Shown piece after piece: positions 1 through 12,499 of a stretch of DNA of 64,000 nucleotides. Origin of the DNA: Urophycis tenuis (taxonomy: Eukaryota > Chordata > Actinopteri > Gadiformes > Phycidae); NCBI GenBank assembly GCA_036785325.1, contig JAXIVH010000017.1, positions 889,821-953,820 on the forward strand, read 5' to 3'. Made by a program: the position numbers and the translations under genes. The first letter of the stretch is position 1, and each line of letters begins with the position of its first letter. The notes under the pieces were generated by a model that worked only from the letters and a program-made list of their open reading frames with translations, searched no databases and was not told where the DNA came from.

Positions 1-3000
1 ATGTACTGTGTGCATGTATACTGTGGGCTGACCCTTGATTGCAGTCTTACTTAAAGGGCCTATATTTTACATTTGCAAGGTCATCACAAGCCATTCCAAA
101 ATGTATCCATTTGTGACATCACAAGTGGATACATTTTGGAATGGCTTGTGGTGCGTGTCCGCATAGAATTTCCGCCCTCCATCCATCATACAAATCTTTG
201 TGTACATGCCCACTTGTGATGTCACAAGTGGATCCACTCCACTGTCTAGCAATGGTTAGTATTTAGTCTCACATATTGTTGTAAAACAGTGATCTTCTAA
301 GACCACATCTATAAGCCATGTTGGTGTGGCTAGACAATCAAGTATGAAGGTGTCAGTGCGAATAGGATCGAGTAGCGATCCTGCAGTTTGAACTCGGCCA
401 ACATGTACAGAGTCATCTGCTCTCATATGCATTGCATGCATAACTGAACGGAAGCATTTTTGGTCATGTTTGCTTACATTCTCTTCACATGCCGAAAGCA
501 ATCAATAAATCACATTTTCTGACAATGAAAAGAAAGAAAAATAAAAGAGTGTCTGTCGCGGACCTGTAATAAGCCTCTCCAATCATCTCACTCTACCCAA
601 AGGAAATTTTTGATGGCCTACCATGCAGTAGCTACCTTGCTCCCTGTACGCACTCTGTCCGTGCACTCATTGTGCATGACCAGAGTCTTCCACAAGGCCA
701 AGCAACCCTATTGCTAAAGCTATTGAACTTGTCAGGTGTTTTGGGGGGGGTGACTTTGGAGGGAGGTCTGAAGGGGGAGGGGTGGGGATCTTGATGCTTC
801 CTCTGTCTGGTTTCTCCAAGCTGCCCACCATAGATTTAAGTGAGCTTATCTTATGGAAATACTGACTAATGGCTTCATCAATAATACAAAGTCTATCTCC
901 CTTCCCTTATCACAATCAATCACTCACTCCCTGTCTGTCTCTCTCTCCCTCTCTCTCCCCCTCTCTCTCTCCTCATCACTCATTCTCTCACAGTCTCCCT
1001 TTCTCTTTGTCCTTCACATTTTTCTGTTTGTTCGGTCTCAAAAGCCAGTAACTGTACACTGCCCCACAGACAGATGACGGCGACAATAAGAGGGCAAACA
1101 AAGGCCCTATCGATCTAGATCCATGTGAGAAGGTGCATACCAGCAGGTGCAAGGTTACGCCTGTCGCTCCAGACGTCCACAGCTCCACAAACACCTCCAC
1201 TTCAAAAACGTGACAAGTTTTTTTGAAAGTCGCCAGAAAGAGTCACCGATTATGTCCCACCCCCCCCCTCTCTATCCTGTCTCTAGGCCTGTCTCTCTAT
1301 CCCTCTCTTACAATTAGCCATATGTGAACCCAAAAAACCTACCTGCCTGGCCCCTCTTCACATAAGCCCCCCCCTCCCCCATACAAATGAATGATTAACA
1401 CGACACAGCCCCATCACAGCTAAACTCCAGGCCTTAAACTCATTTAGCTCGGACACTTTTCGACCGCCGCCGGTTTTGCATGCTCGCACAATGAAGGCCA
1501 GTGTGTGACACACAAAAGGCACACAGAGCGTCAGCCGTGGACACCGTTAAAAAAAAAGGTGGTTCACAGCCATCACAGGCGATCCAATCAATGGGGATCA
1601 TTGATCAAACGACGTCCCAGACAAGACGGGTGAGGTCACCACAGAAGCACACCATGTTGAGACGATGACACCGTTCACCCCAGCTGGCGGTGATGTCACT
1701 CTAGAATACCAAGATGGGGGGGGGGGGGGGACATTAAGGTTGTGCTGACGAGTCTCTCTTGTTTCGGGAGCACTGTCGTGGGTTGTTTTTTTTCCAACAA
1801 GAAAAGAACCGGAGTGCTCTTGGCGATAACATGTGAACAACCGAGACTGCACTGCAGTAATGGTTGTCGGAATTGGGTCACCTTAATGCTTATCCACAAC
1901 TCTGATGATCATGTTTCAGAGCAGCTGTTTTTTTTTTTTGCTGGTTGCGGCTGTTGGATTCAGCACACAGTGGGTCCATTAAACGATTCATCTTGATAAC
2001 GTTCGACTTGTTAGCCAAAGAAACTGATCGCCGATCGGATGATAATGTTGAAGCGTTTGAGACTCCCCGGAGGCACTTTGTTCCACATGTTGCGGTTCTA
2101 AGATACGGAGAACAAAAGGAACGGCTCACGAGCGTGCCTCATTTAACATTCATGGCCAGAGCAACATCACAATGTCGCCATGCTCAACTCTGACCTCCAC
2201 TGTAAAGTCTTGTGTACCACGTTTGGAAGTATGTCAGAAATGAATATGACATTGTTGTCAAGTCCACTGAGTCCACCATCCTTCCTGTCTAGTAGAACAA
2301 AGCAGTCTTCATGTAATGTTAGCCAACTGTTCTATAACCAGAGGGCCAATGTTGAAGTGTTAACAGCTCCAAATTCTATAGCCTACATAGGCCTATTGTA
2401 GCCTTAATAACATAGCCAACCATTTGAACTTGAACTTCGAAAAGGTTAAAAATGTTGTTACAATCTTTTAAAGGTTACTGGACCTTAGTTTATTAAGATC
2501 CATTATCTAGATGTCATGGTGACTAACAGCAAACATTTTGTGTAGCACGTATGTGTATGGTTTTTACACACTATGGGCCTTGTATTATTCATTTTTTGTG
2601 TTTGAGGGCTACTGTGAAACCAAAACATCAGCTCTACAATATGCAGAGGGCTGCATGTGAAGGTGAATTACACCGCTCTATTATGGCAGAGACATTCCCG
2701 ACAAAGATCCCTCCCATACAAAGGAGTCTTTGTGAACTTCCATGGCAACCCAACAAACATCTCTCCACCTTGCTCACCTACTTCCCAAGCTCTTGGCAAC
2801 CCTCCTCCGCCCATCACAGTTAACGCGTGACGCTCCGTCCAATCCTTTTGTCATATTTGGCCTATTTTATTTTTTTTTAACGTTTTTCTGGGGGTTGATT
2901 TTATGAATCAAGGAAATACACTCTGGTTCCTTCGTGACATAACACCTGTTGTTTTTTTTCTACCCTGTTGCGGATGCCTCGGTGACTTGGTTATCCAGTT

Positions 3001-3408
3001 TGACAGTCAGTTCCTGTAAAAACCACTGACACGACGGTTTACACAACGCGTGGCAGCGACGAGCTCACATGAGCAGGATGTTGGTTCTTCAGACGCGCCT
3101 TCCAGCGGATTTGTGAAGACGCAAAACAATCCACTGGCGATTCAGTGTCAGATTTCCATCAGGTTGGTCCACTCCCTGTCCCTCTCGTGCACATCAGCCA
3201 TGTAAACAATAATAAACACCGTTCACTGACACATGTTGCCAGCTATTCACACGGGTGACACACAACATAAGCCACCGGGATGGTGGGAGGGTGTAAGAAT
3301 AATTTTCAACAAAAAGTTACCCAATTAGTCCTCCTCACGGAGTCAATCAGGAAGAAAGGACAAACGACAAATCTCTCACACAAAAGAAGAATCACTCGGA
3401 ATCCTTAC
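1..3408. other. Region without a recognised exon
   Basis: No convincing coding exon was found on either strand. If the arrdc1-like exon at 3409-3526 is real, this stretch is the start of its first intron. It contains pyrimidine-rich (CT)-like sequence at about 930-1000 and 1265-1310, a run of G near 1718-1730, and a perfect hairpin at 85-150 (25-bp arms). The short open frames here match no family I know. Confidence 0.5.
85..150. repeat. Perfect 25-bp-arm inverted repeat
   Basis: The arm at 85-109 is the exact reverse complement of 126-150, with a 16-base loop. The loop and a nearby palindrome at 211-230 (CACTTGTGA-TG-TCACAAGTG) share the TGTGA..TCACA theme, so both may come from one mobile-element terminus. 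No target-site duplication was identified. Confidence 0.6.
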
Positions 3409-3526
3409 CTTTGTATTGCAACGAGTTTCCAGTTCTTATTTTCAGATTCCCGCTAATCGAATCCCCAGGACTGTAAACCACTTTGTTGTTCGCAAAGACA
3501 ATGTCAAATTCCTGAAGCTTGCCCAT
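3409..3526 (-). CDS. arrdc1: First coding exon of an arrestin-domain protein (ARRDC1-like)
   Basis: The exon reads MGKLQEFDIVFANNKVVYSP and continues GDSISGNLKIRTG before a consensus donor (AAAG|GTAAGG) at 3408-3407. This is the N-terminal beta-strand region of the arrestin_N fold. It resembles ARRDC1, whose human form starts MG.VQ.FEI and has VVYSPGE. ARRDC1 is an alpha-arrestin adaptor that recruits NEDD4-type ubiquitin ligases and ESCRT proteins at the plasma membrane; that role is known for the family, not visible here. The exon ends in phase 1. Later exons should lie at lower coordinates, but none was found in 1-3408, so they are probably outside the window. Other ARRDC paralogues cannot be excluded from 39 codons. 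Human ARRDC1 also lies in 9q34.3, as do PHPT1, MAMDC4 and ENTPD8. Confidence 0.75.
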
Positions 3527-3605
3527 GGCTGCTGCGAGTCCGCTCCCGTTAACCGGTGACTATAAGAGGAAAACTGCAGTCTGTGTGCGCCGGGGCAAAC
3601 AACGT

Positions 3606-3773
<168 letters not shown>

Positions 3774-3798
3774 CTGGCGTCAACTCTCCGCCCAATTG

Positions 3799-3806
3799 TG
3801 ACGTCA
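3799..3806. promoter_or_regulatory. CRE-like palindrome TGACGTCA
   Basis: This is a perfect cAMP-response-element octamer about 275 bp upstream of the arrdc1-like ATG, beyond the CT tract, where a promoter would be expected. Function is inferred only from the match to the CREB/ATF consensus and the location. Confidence 0.35.
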
Positions 3807-4776
3807 TTAAGCAATTACTCATTGGAGATTGGAGATAATGGTGTGTGTGTGTGTGTGTGTGAATAAGAAAGAGGGAGAGCGAGATAAGTGTACTGAACGA
3901 ATCAAGATGTGTTTAAAATGTAGATTAGTCCATCCCCAACTCAATAAAAATCCAACAATTTGGGATACACTATTTTAACAATGATTTAAAGTCCAATCGC
4001 GTGGCCTTCATACTTAAAAATTTTACGACCTGCTCATACCTCCAACAACATACATAATATAAGAGTCCCATTAATTCCGAGATTTCAAGGTCAATGACAC
4101 AACATTGTCCTAGCGCAAATACTAATAGTAGGAGAGTGTTTTTTTTCTGAAGTATGACGATAAAAGTATTTTTTTTAAAAACTGGCTAGAGGCTATAGCA
4201 GTAACAAAAAGACGAAGAACGGTCGCCATTTTGGGTGATTAGTTTGCATATCAGGCAAATTAAGTTATGAATGTTTTTTTTTAAAATAGAATGTAGGCCT
4301 ATATCTTTTTTTTAAGAGAGAAAGAGGTTGGAGACAGCTGAGGCTTCCATGACAACAGACACGCTGTGGTTGCTAAGTTACCCCTCGTATCCATGGAAAA
4401 GTAATCTGATGGCATATGATCCATGGCCTAGATATCCAGCTCATCTATTCTGTCAAGAATTCCCCAAAGCGACACAGCTGTATTACAACTTGTCACACAT
4501 TTCATTATTTGAAATCACAAATGTAATTACGTATTATTTGTTTAGTTTGATAACAATTGTGCATTTGGGAATTTTTTGTTTATTTTTATTGTTTGTTGAT
4601 GTGGAGCAGAGCTATGTTCTATTGTGAATATATGGATAGGCCCATATGGATTTGAGGAGTGTAATTGATGCTGAGTGAAGACAGAAAAGGCTTATGTCTC
4701 CACCTAGTGGGCAACTAGATAAGAAACGAATACACAAGAGAAACTCATAGTATCACATCACCTATTTATTATCAAC

Positions 4777-5529
4777 TAGTGGTTCCCAACGTTGTTTTTG
4801 GCCCGTGGCGGCATTTCGAGCTCTGAAAATATGTGCGTCATCTTATTGTGCATCTGCCGCCACGCAAATATATATTTTTTTACAATATGAACATTGCATC
4901 GCTCTACTTCGGCCCAACTTCCGAAATCACTCAAGTGCTTTGCTTGGGGTAAAGGGCTCATTTGGCAGTCCGTTATACAGGGCTCCGATATTTGGCTGGA
5001 TCACCAAATATCTATAACGTAGATTAGGCCTATTCAATTAGCGGCCCGTGGGCCGCATGCGGCCCAGAGGCACTTGCAAAGTGGCCCGGCGAGCCTGCAG
5101 ATGTTTCTATAGAAATTCAAAAAAGTCTTGTTTTTGCACTTTTTGATAGGCTATGCTTGTGTCAGATGTGACCACATTAAAAGGGAACAATAAATACAAA
5201 TGTTGTTTGTTTTTTTTTGCTTTATTACATTCATTTGTGTTGGTTTAAAATTCATCATTAACGGCTGCTTATGAGCCACTGAAAAAGTTCGGCCCAGCTG
5301 AACTTTGAGGTTGTAAAATGTGGCCCAACTGAATTTTTAATTGAATAGCCCTGAAGGCTATGTAAAGTAAAGTCAAAAAGTAAAGTACTTTATTTGCCAT
5401 TTGTGCATAAACTAGTAGTCCAAGCACATAGGAACTCTTGTGCAGGCCCTCTCAGCAATCTCATGCGACCCCCTATCTCCCTTTACCATAAGCTTATCTG
5501 GGTGCAGACCCCAAAGTTGTGAATCACTG
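4777..5529. mobile_element. Decayed hAT-type element (AGTGGTTCCCAAC ends)
   Basis: The left end reads tAGTGGTTCCCAACGTTG and the right end, in reverse complement, CAGTGATTCACAACTTTG. These imperfect inverted termini are typical of old hAT/Charlie-like elements. No clear 8-bp target duplication remains. A second element (5025-5353) is inserted inside. No transposase reading frame survives. Confidence 0.5.
5025..5353. mobile_element. hAT-type element nested in the previous one
   Basis: The left end (..GGCCTATTCAATTAGCGGCC) and the reverse complement of the right end (CAGGGCTATTCAATTAAAAA) share about 15 terminal bases. The interior has the GGCCCG/GCGGCCC-rich subterminal sequence seen in hAT non-autonomous families. 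It is too short to encode a transposase. Confidence 0.5.
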
Positions 5530-5714
5530 TCCTTCATTGCCCTAAGGCTTATTTGTATAACGACTGACACCCGTTTTTATTGTGCAAATGTTCCTTCTAA
5601 TCTGTAAATGGTGAAAAACGATCAAAACGGCATCTTATATTGATTATCCTATGTATTCTACATAATCATTAATAATTTACGGGCTTACGATTACCCCCAT
5701 TTCACTCGGCTTAT

Positions 5715-8700
5715 TTAAATCTCGTCGTCCACCGCGCCCAGGCCCGGCACGCAAGTGCGGACGATGGCCTCCGTCACGGAGTACGGGTCACAGTTGGCCG
5801 AGGGACGGCGGTCCTCGAAGTAGCCGCAGCCGTCCAGGTCCACCTGCCGCGGGATGCGGACGCTGGCGCCACGGTCGGCCACGCCGGACGAGAAGTGGTT
5901 GATGTCTGCGGTCTCGCAGTGGCCGGTGAGGCGCCGCTTGTTGTCCTCGCCGCCGTGCGCGTCGTACACGCGGATGTGCTCCTGGTGGCGCCGCGACAGC
6001 TTCTCGATGGCTTGCTTAATGTATCTGCTCCCCGGAGGAATGGAAGGAGTTCAGCAATTATTAAGTAGGCCTAGATGTTTTTTTTTTTTTTTTACCACGG
6101 TTGGCGTGTTAGCGTAATCAGTCGTGCACAGTCGGCCTGTCTGCTGGTTTAGTTTCTCTCTCCCCCCCCCCCCCCCCCCCCCCGGCCCTGGTTTTGCGGA
6201 GAAGTGCGGAGAATGTCCCAAAGTTACACCCTGCACTATGTACGGTTTCCCATTAGCACCCTCTGGTGGCTTTGGTTGTCGCTCCAGTTATCACTATATG
6301 GGATTTGGTACATGTAGACATTGTACACGATGGCGGTAATGTTTTTAGGGTCATTGTTTAGTAATTCATGTTAAAACAAGCGCGGAGCAGGTCCACGGAG
6401 GTCTGTGCGTGCGTTACTCACTGCAGTCCTCCCTCCTCCCTCATCTGCTTGGTGCTGACGTTGGTGTGGCAGCCCGAGCCGTTCCAGTTGCCCGGCATGG
6501 GTTTGGGGTCCAGGGTGGCCACCACGCCGAAGTCCTCGCACACGCGGTGCAGGATGAAGCGCGCCACCCACAGCTGGTCGGCCATGTCGATGCCCTCGCA
6601 CGGCCCCACCTGGAACTCCCACTGTCGGGCGGACGGGACGAAGACAACGGCGAAGAGGAGTTTTATTGTCGTTCTTCCGTTTGCCGTTGTTTTTATGAAC
6701 TGGATCCGTGTTCAATTTTTTTTTTTTTTTTTTTTTTTTTTCCTTAATACATAGGTTTTATATAGCGCGTTTCTAGGTACCCAAAGACGCTTTACAAAAA
6801 CACAAAACAAAAACAACAAAAAAGAAACATAAAAAGAAAATGCGAAAATAAGAAAAGAGAGAGGGTGGAAAATGATTCGTCAGGTGTTGTAAGTGATGTT
6901 GAGGAGATGGGTTTGGAGATGACTTTTGAAAGACGGCAGTGAATCAGAGTTACGGATGGCCAGGGGGACGGGCCATCCGTCTCTCCGTCAACTCTCGCCT
7001 TAACCACTCCAAACATTGTGAGAACTCATCTAAAACGTGCGTTAGTTCATTCATTGGATTTTTTCAACAAACGTTTCACTTTTCACAACGTGGAAGTCAC
7101 GCAGTGTCGTGTCGGAGCCCGTCCCCTGGCAGAAAGGCCTCTGAGTCTGGCCCTGTCTGGACGCACTGTACTTGCCTGGGAGGGCATGACCTCTGCGTTA
7201 GTCCCACAGATCTTGACCCCGGCGTAGAGGCAGGCCTTGTAGTGGCACTCCACGATGTCCCGGCCGTACACGTTGTCCGCCCCCACTCCGCAGTAGTAGG
7301 GCCCTGAAAACACCCCCCACCCCGACAAACAGAACTTCATGAGGACGATGGGGGGGCCTCACCTCTGAGGCCAACAACCCACATGTGTTATGGTGATATA
7401 TATATATACAGTATATATATATATATATATATGCTTCTACCAGCACCCACCACTGGAGCCTCGTGTAAAGGGGACCTCATAGTGAGGGACAGAGTATGAA
7501 GAATCCATGCCACTAGTAGGACACAAAGGAAATGTGCCGTGCAACACGAGAAAGGTGAAAACAGGTGCAGTTGCAGATTAGTGTGTGTAGAGTGTGTACT
7601 GTGTAGATTACTGCACAATAGGGCCTATAATGGATAGCGAACTGGAATGTGTACTTTATTCCAGTTCATGTAATGCACAGTCCAGGTTTATACTGGATAG
7701 TATAGTCTGAAATACAATTCATATGCCATGCAAATATATTTTTCAACCCGTGGAAAATGTAGGGTACTGAACATGGTACCGTGGGATTATTTTCTTTTAA
7801 TAAACAAATTTGCAATCATAAAAATATAGATAAATTTAGATAAATGAATCAGAAATGTTAGAAAGTAAATTAAAGTAGTAGGGCCTATTATGCATTCCAA
7901 CGTAGGTTTCCCATTGCTCTGTATTCGGTTTTTGACTTAGTTTGTGTTTAAACAGAGAATAAGATAAGATAAGCAGCATTGCTCGACTCCTTCGACCCCC
8001 CCCCCCCACGTTACCCAGTGGCCTTTGTTGCACTGACACTTGTGTATCAAGAGGGCACTGGCTCTCTTTGCTCAGCCACGTACATGTTGATCTATCTACT
8101 TTCTGCCGTGTACACATACATGGCTGTCGACCAAAAGGTCTCAATGACAGTGTGGTAGTACACCCAACGGCTGGTAACCCCCTGATGTGTGGTGGCCTCA
8201 TGTATTACAATTGATAATAAAAGGAAAAAGACGTGCCGGAATGGGCCTCAAGCCGGACATAACACTGTAGCCTTGTATGTTATGTAGCATGTAGCGCTAC
8301 ATTTCATACTGTGTAGCGTGTATTTAGCTGTCCTCATCATGCAGTGTTACTGAGCCTATATATCTATTGATAGGTTCAGTACCACTGCATGATGGGCCTA
8401 TCTATTGATGAGCCTATCTATTGATAGGTTCAGTATCACTGCATGATGGGCCTATCTATTGATGAGCCTATCTATTGATAGGTTCAGTATCACTGCATGA
8501 TGAGCCTATCTATTGATGAGCCTATCTATTGATAGGTTCAGTATCACTGCATGATGAGCCTATCTATTGATGGGCCTATCTATTGATAGGCTCAGTAACT
8601 ATTTATTGATAGGCTCAGTAACACTGCTTGATGAGCCTATCGATTGATGAGCCTATCGATTGATGAGCCTATCTATTGATGAGCCTATCGATTGATGAGC

Positions 8701-9110
8701 CTATCTATTGATGAGCCTATCTATTGATAGGCTCAGTAACAAGGCATGATGAGCCTATCTATTGATAGGCTCAGTAACAAGGCATGATGAGCCTATCGAT
8801 TGATGAGCCTATCTATTGATGAGCCTATCTATCGATGAGCCTATCTATTGATAGGGTCACAGTGACACTGCAGGATGAGGACAGCTACACACACGCCACA
8901 TCCGACCTCAGACCGAAGCCGGAGCGCGCGGCCGGCCGGCCGGTCGGTCACCTTGGGGCCGAGGGAAGCCGTTCTTGGGCCAGCAGAAGGGGTGGTTGTC
9001 CACGCCCAGCAGGCAGTATTCCTGCTCCATCCCGAACCACACGCAGTGCTCCGCCGCAGCCTCCATGGCTTTGTTACAGCTGATGCGATGGTTGGTCTCT
9101 GGGCCGAAGC

Positions 9111-9142
<32 letters not shown>

Positions 9143-10165
9143 AGCAAAGTCATTCATGGGTCATGGGTTTGTTTTGAGTTGTTTCCCGCTTTGTTCGTAC
9201 GACCGTCTTAAAAGTGGAACGCGGGATGACGCCATCAAGTGGTTGCGTCATGATTTTACATGGGCGGCTTTCTGCGGCATTTGGCCTAAAACAAGTAATA
9301 ACCTGTAAACACCTTAATCCTCACGAAATAATAACTGGATGTAGGCCTGTACGGTTATACCTTGCAATACTTGTGCAATAGCTTAAGTGGTAGCCTAAGG
9401 CCTTCAGACATTGTCACATAGTTCACCAGGGTTTGCATAGACACTATTAGCATCAGACATTCTTAGGCGTTAGCGCGCAGTTACGCAAACTGACTCTGAA
9501 ACTGTTCTTATCTGTAGCCTGACCGGAACACACCTGCGGGTAGGCGGTCGTATTTGAGGACCTCACAGAGGACCAGCTTGTTGGGGTCCAAGAGGAAGGG
9601 GTCCCTGAACATGCGGACCGGAACCAGGTACATGTCGCTGTTGCTTCCCTTCGACTGGTCTGTACTGGACCCGTCAAAGTTCCATTCGGGAATCTCTGCT
9701 CATCGGAAAAAACAAACATGCTTAATCGCGCAATCACCCGACGATCACTTTACCGACCTAGTGATCACTAGCAGACAGGATCTTACGTAGCATCTTACGT
9801 TCACGAGTGAACGTAAGATCGGAGCTACATATTGATCTACAGATGCAGGCCTCCATAGCTTTACATGTACGTTACTACGGATGGACCATCTGTAGGCTAC
9901 CATGAGTTGAGTTTCAGTTGACGGAAGCACGTCAACTGAAACGTGAGTTAGATCAGCGCTAGTAATAAGCACGGGCACGGTGTCAGGAATGTGGTTTCCC
10001 CATCGTTTGTCTCTGCGCCAGCAGAGCGCTGACGTATCCAGGGACGCAACTACCCAGTGTCCGGGAACCCCCCTGACACTGGGTAGTGTCAGGGATCCCA
10101 CTGACACTGGCAATTTTGGCGCCCCCCCCCCCCCAAAAAAAAAAAAATATTATTTTTTTATTTGA

Positions 10166-10200
<35 letters not shown>

Positions 10201-10655
10201 GTGTGCCGGACATCATCAAGTATGGGCTTTTAAATAATAAAGGTTTATTTCAAAGTATATCAGCCGCTGCAGGCCCACCATAATTACATGGTACTTAGAT
10301 ACACTATGATGGAATCTTGATGAGATATAGGGCGCCTACTCTAGCCTGTCAGTCCTCTAACATGTTATATAACATTAAGGAAATGCAGAAATTATTTAGA
10401 AACGCACCACAGCAGCTACATATATAAACTTTTGTGCATCTGCGCACAAAAGTGTGCAGACGCACTTTTTGCGCCACTGCGCATACCTGCTATTGATTGG
10501 GGCTCGGCGTCCAACGTGCGCGTCTTGCTGCGGAGCCCTTCCCCGGAGCCGTCGATCCAGATGTACGTCACCTGACATTGATCCCCCTGCGGTAGGGCCA
10601 GGTAGTGGCGACGCAAGGTCTTGTTGAGCCGAGAGCTGGTGGACACCGACTCCAT
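5715..10655 (-). CDS. glul: Glutamine synthetase, complete, six coding exons
   Basis: Glutamate-ammonia ligase makes glutamine from glutamate, ammonia and ATP in the cytosol, detoxifying ammonia. Coding exons are 10487-10655, 9534-9695, 8952-9098, 7176-7303, 6422-6621 and 5715-6024. They sum to 1116 nt and encode 371 aa plus stop, the usual vertebrate length, with every phase matching. Visible motifs are WNFDGSST, the metal/nucleotide motif FGMEQEY, WEFQVGPCEG, NWNGSGCHTN and the C-terminal FEDRRPSANCDPYSVTEA. The start is the ATG in MESVSTSSRLNKTLRR, aligned with the family start; the in-frame ATG nine codons upstream is less likely. The tail (RTCVPGLGAVDDEI) differs from the common LLNETGDEPF-type ending, suggesting a diverged paralogue. 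Intron 4 uses a GC donor (CAG|GCAAGT). Introns carry a 16-bp-type minisatellite, (CAA)n and (AAAT)n. A 5' non-coding exon was not located. Confidence 0.95.
6719..6741. repeat. Poly-T run and low-complexity block in glul intron 4
   Basis: A run of about 23 T at 6719-6741 is followed by a short L2-like or decayed fragment and an A-rich stretch up to about 6860. It lies within the intron between 6621 and 7176. No coding signal was found. Confidence 0.6.
8338..8862. repeat. Minisatellite of GATGAGCCTATCTATT units
   Basis: Units of about 16 bp (GAGCCTATCTATTGAT) alternate with longer units that add TAGG(T/C)TCAGTA and a (C/A)TGCATGATG segment, a higher-order tandem array of about 520 bp. It lies in the glul intron between coding exons 3 and 4. 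The array ends about 90 bp from the donor side of exon 3. Confidence 0.9.
9109..9142. repeat. (CAA)n microsatellite beside the glul exon 3 acceptor
   Basis: About 11 CAA units occur. On the transcribed strand they read (TTG)n and lie only about 10 bases from the acceptor CGGCCCAG|AG of exon 3. Confidence 0.85.
9792..10085. repeat. Three consecutive short perfect inverted repeats
   Basis: In glul intron 1: 9792-9804 pairs with 9807-9819 (13-bp arms, 2-base loop); 9911-9923 pairs with 9930-9942 (13-bp arms, 6-base loop); 10051-10061 pairs with 10075-10085 (11-bp arms). Each is perfect. No terminal duplications were seen. Confidence 0.6.
10155..10200. repeat. (AAAT)n microsatellite
   Basis: About ten AAAT/ATAA units follow a run of C and then A at 10123-10147. 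The site is in glul intron 1. Confidence 0.85.
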
Positions 10656-11073
10656 TGTCGCGCCCCCCCCCTGGAGAGACACGTTGTCCGCAGGGTGAAT
10701 GGGCGAGTAGCCTGCATGCCGCCGCCCGACACATCACGCCAAACACACACGAGTAGACACTCAAGCTCCCCTCGCACTCTGTCTCCACCTCACCACACAG
10801 TGGGCTACAGGTGGACCAAAGGCCCCAGAGGGATTAAACAATCACGTTCATTCACCCACATACACAAGTCAGGGGAAATTCCCAAATTCTATACTAAAAG
10901 TAGAAAAGCGAGGGTCATGGTCATGAACGTTACTTTGAACGCGGTCATTCTGGTGTCTGTGAGCGGCACGCTCTCTCAGTTTAACTTTGTTCAATAGGGT
11001 GCCAGATTTCTATAGAGCCTTTCAGGTGAAAGTTTGGCTAAAACACACCATGAACAGGCCTTAATATGTAGAG

Positions 11074-11440
11074 CAGGGGTGCCCAACAAGTCGATCGCAG
11101 TCTACTTATCGATCGCGGTCTACCTATCGATCACGGTCTACCTATCAATCGCGGGCTGAGTTGCAGTCAAAGTGTGAAACAGGGGCAAAACAGACAGAGA
11201 TTTCGTGCTTTATAGATGGATAGATAAACAGCAAGTTTTCATGTTTTTGAGAATATACTGGAGGGTTGAAAGCTGCAGCTGCTATTAGTGTGGACTGAAT
11301 GGACGGCAACAAAGCGTTCAAGCAACAATGGGGAAAGGCTGTGTCCCCTCAATGCTAATATAAACCCTGGTCGGATAAGGATTCAAAATTGGATATGAAG
11401 ATGAAATCTGACGCATACTTTCAGTGTAAAAACTTATAAA
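11074..11440 (+). mobile_element. hAT fragment with CAGGGGTGCCCAAC end
   Basis: The start CAGGGGTGCCCAAC followed by repeated TCGATCGCGGTCTACC is the well-known terminus of a vertebrate hAT family. The following sequence (GGACGGCAACAAAGCG.., GACGCATACTTTCAG) looks like remains of its interior. The opposite terminus was not found, so this is a truncated copy. It lies upstream of glul. Confidence 0.6.
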
Positions 11441-11513
11441 ATAGTTGCTGTCTGTGTGGGTCTACATGGGCTGTTACAATAATTTTGAAAAATGATAGCT
11501 CGCTGCAACATAT

Positions 11514-11520
<7 letters not shown>

Positions 11521-11550
<30 letters not shown>
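11521..11550. repeat. (CA)n microsatellite
   Basis: About 15 CA units. The neighbouring open frames of roughly 150 codons on both strands have no recognisable domain and are not called. Confidence 0.85.
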
Positions 11551-12499
11551 GTACACAGAAAGAAAACACAACACTTACTTGTGGTCACGTCTTGCTTAGT
11601 GGAGAAGTGTGCGTGGGAGAAGCTGTCAGACAGCCACGGAGCCACAAGAGCACCGCTGATGCTTATCGCCGAGCAGGAAGGGCAACACGCACGCACACAC
11701 AGGTTCCCCCAAGGCTGGTGTCTGCCAGCCGCCTTGTCTTGCTCTTGGTATTTCAAAGAGGCTGAACAGGGACCAGTGACGTCACGCGGCCACGTTAGCG
11801 AAAGCTTGCGGAAAGAAAAAATGCAAGCGCTGCACCTTCTTCCAGGTGTGTGCGGACATGCCACCTGCGGTACCGGTGTTACCTGTCAGTGTTGGCATGT
11901 TGAAACCAAATATATCAGGGCGACAGAAGGGGCGACTTCACGCTAGAACTGCCCTGTTTTGGGGGGGGGGGGGGGGGCTTCGAACAGAAAAACAGGGTTT
12001 TCTGAAAACAATAATTGGCTCGAGGTGTTGCATGTTAACCAAGATAATGGTGTTGCACACGGTAGAGATAGCCGGTATGTCACTGTAGCTTTGTGTATTG
12101 AAAGTGCTTATTCCAAACATCGGGTGTCAATATTGTGAAATCAAGCTCCAGCGAGAGTCTCTCTGCATTAAACCACATTGAGGGCTCTTTAAACGTGTGT
12201 AACCCAATATATCCCAGCCTTACCTGACTTCGGGCCAATGGGTTTTCCCCTAAAATGGATGACCTACTATCACGGTAAACTGCAGTAACATTTGTGCTTG
12301 AGACTCACTTCATTATAGTGTTACCCATTACATCATCTCAAAGCACAATCAAAGTTACACGCCTCTCTGGTTACCAACAAAAGTGCAGAATAAACTAAAC
12401 TTTAACAAAGACCGTGTTATTGTTTGACGGTTTCTAATTAGTCATTCACACGTTACCACCATGTTATTAAGGAGAAGATAGGTGGTTAAGGAGAAGGTG

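Noticed and set aside
6371..6754. Plus-strand and alternative-frame open frames over glul exon 5
   Set aside because: They are shadows of the GC-rich glutamine synthetase exon. The true frame matches the enzyme exactly.
8338..8862. CRISPR array
   Set aside because: The repeats are contiguous minisatellite units without unique spacers, in a vertebrate intron.
11421..11946. 147- and 153-codon frames on opposite strands
   Set aside because: They overlap a CA repeat, have no domain and contain no splice-consistent structure.
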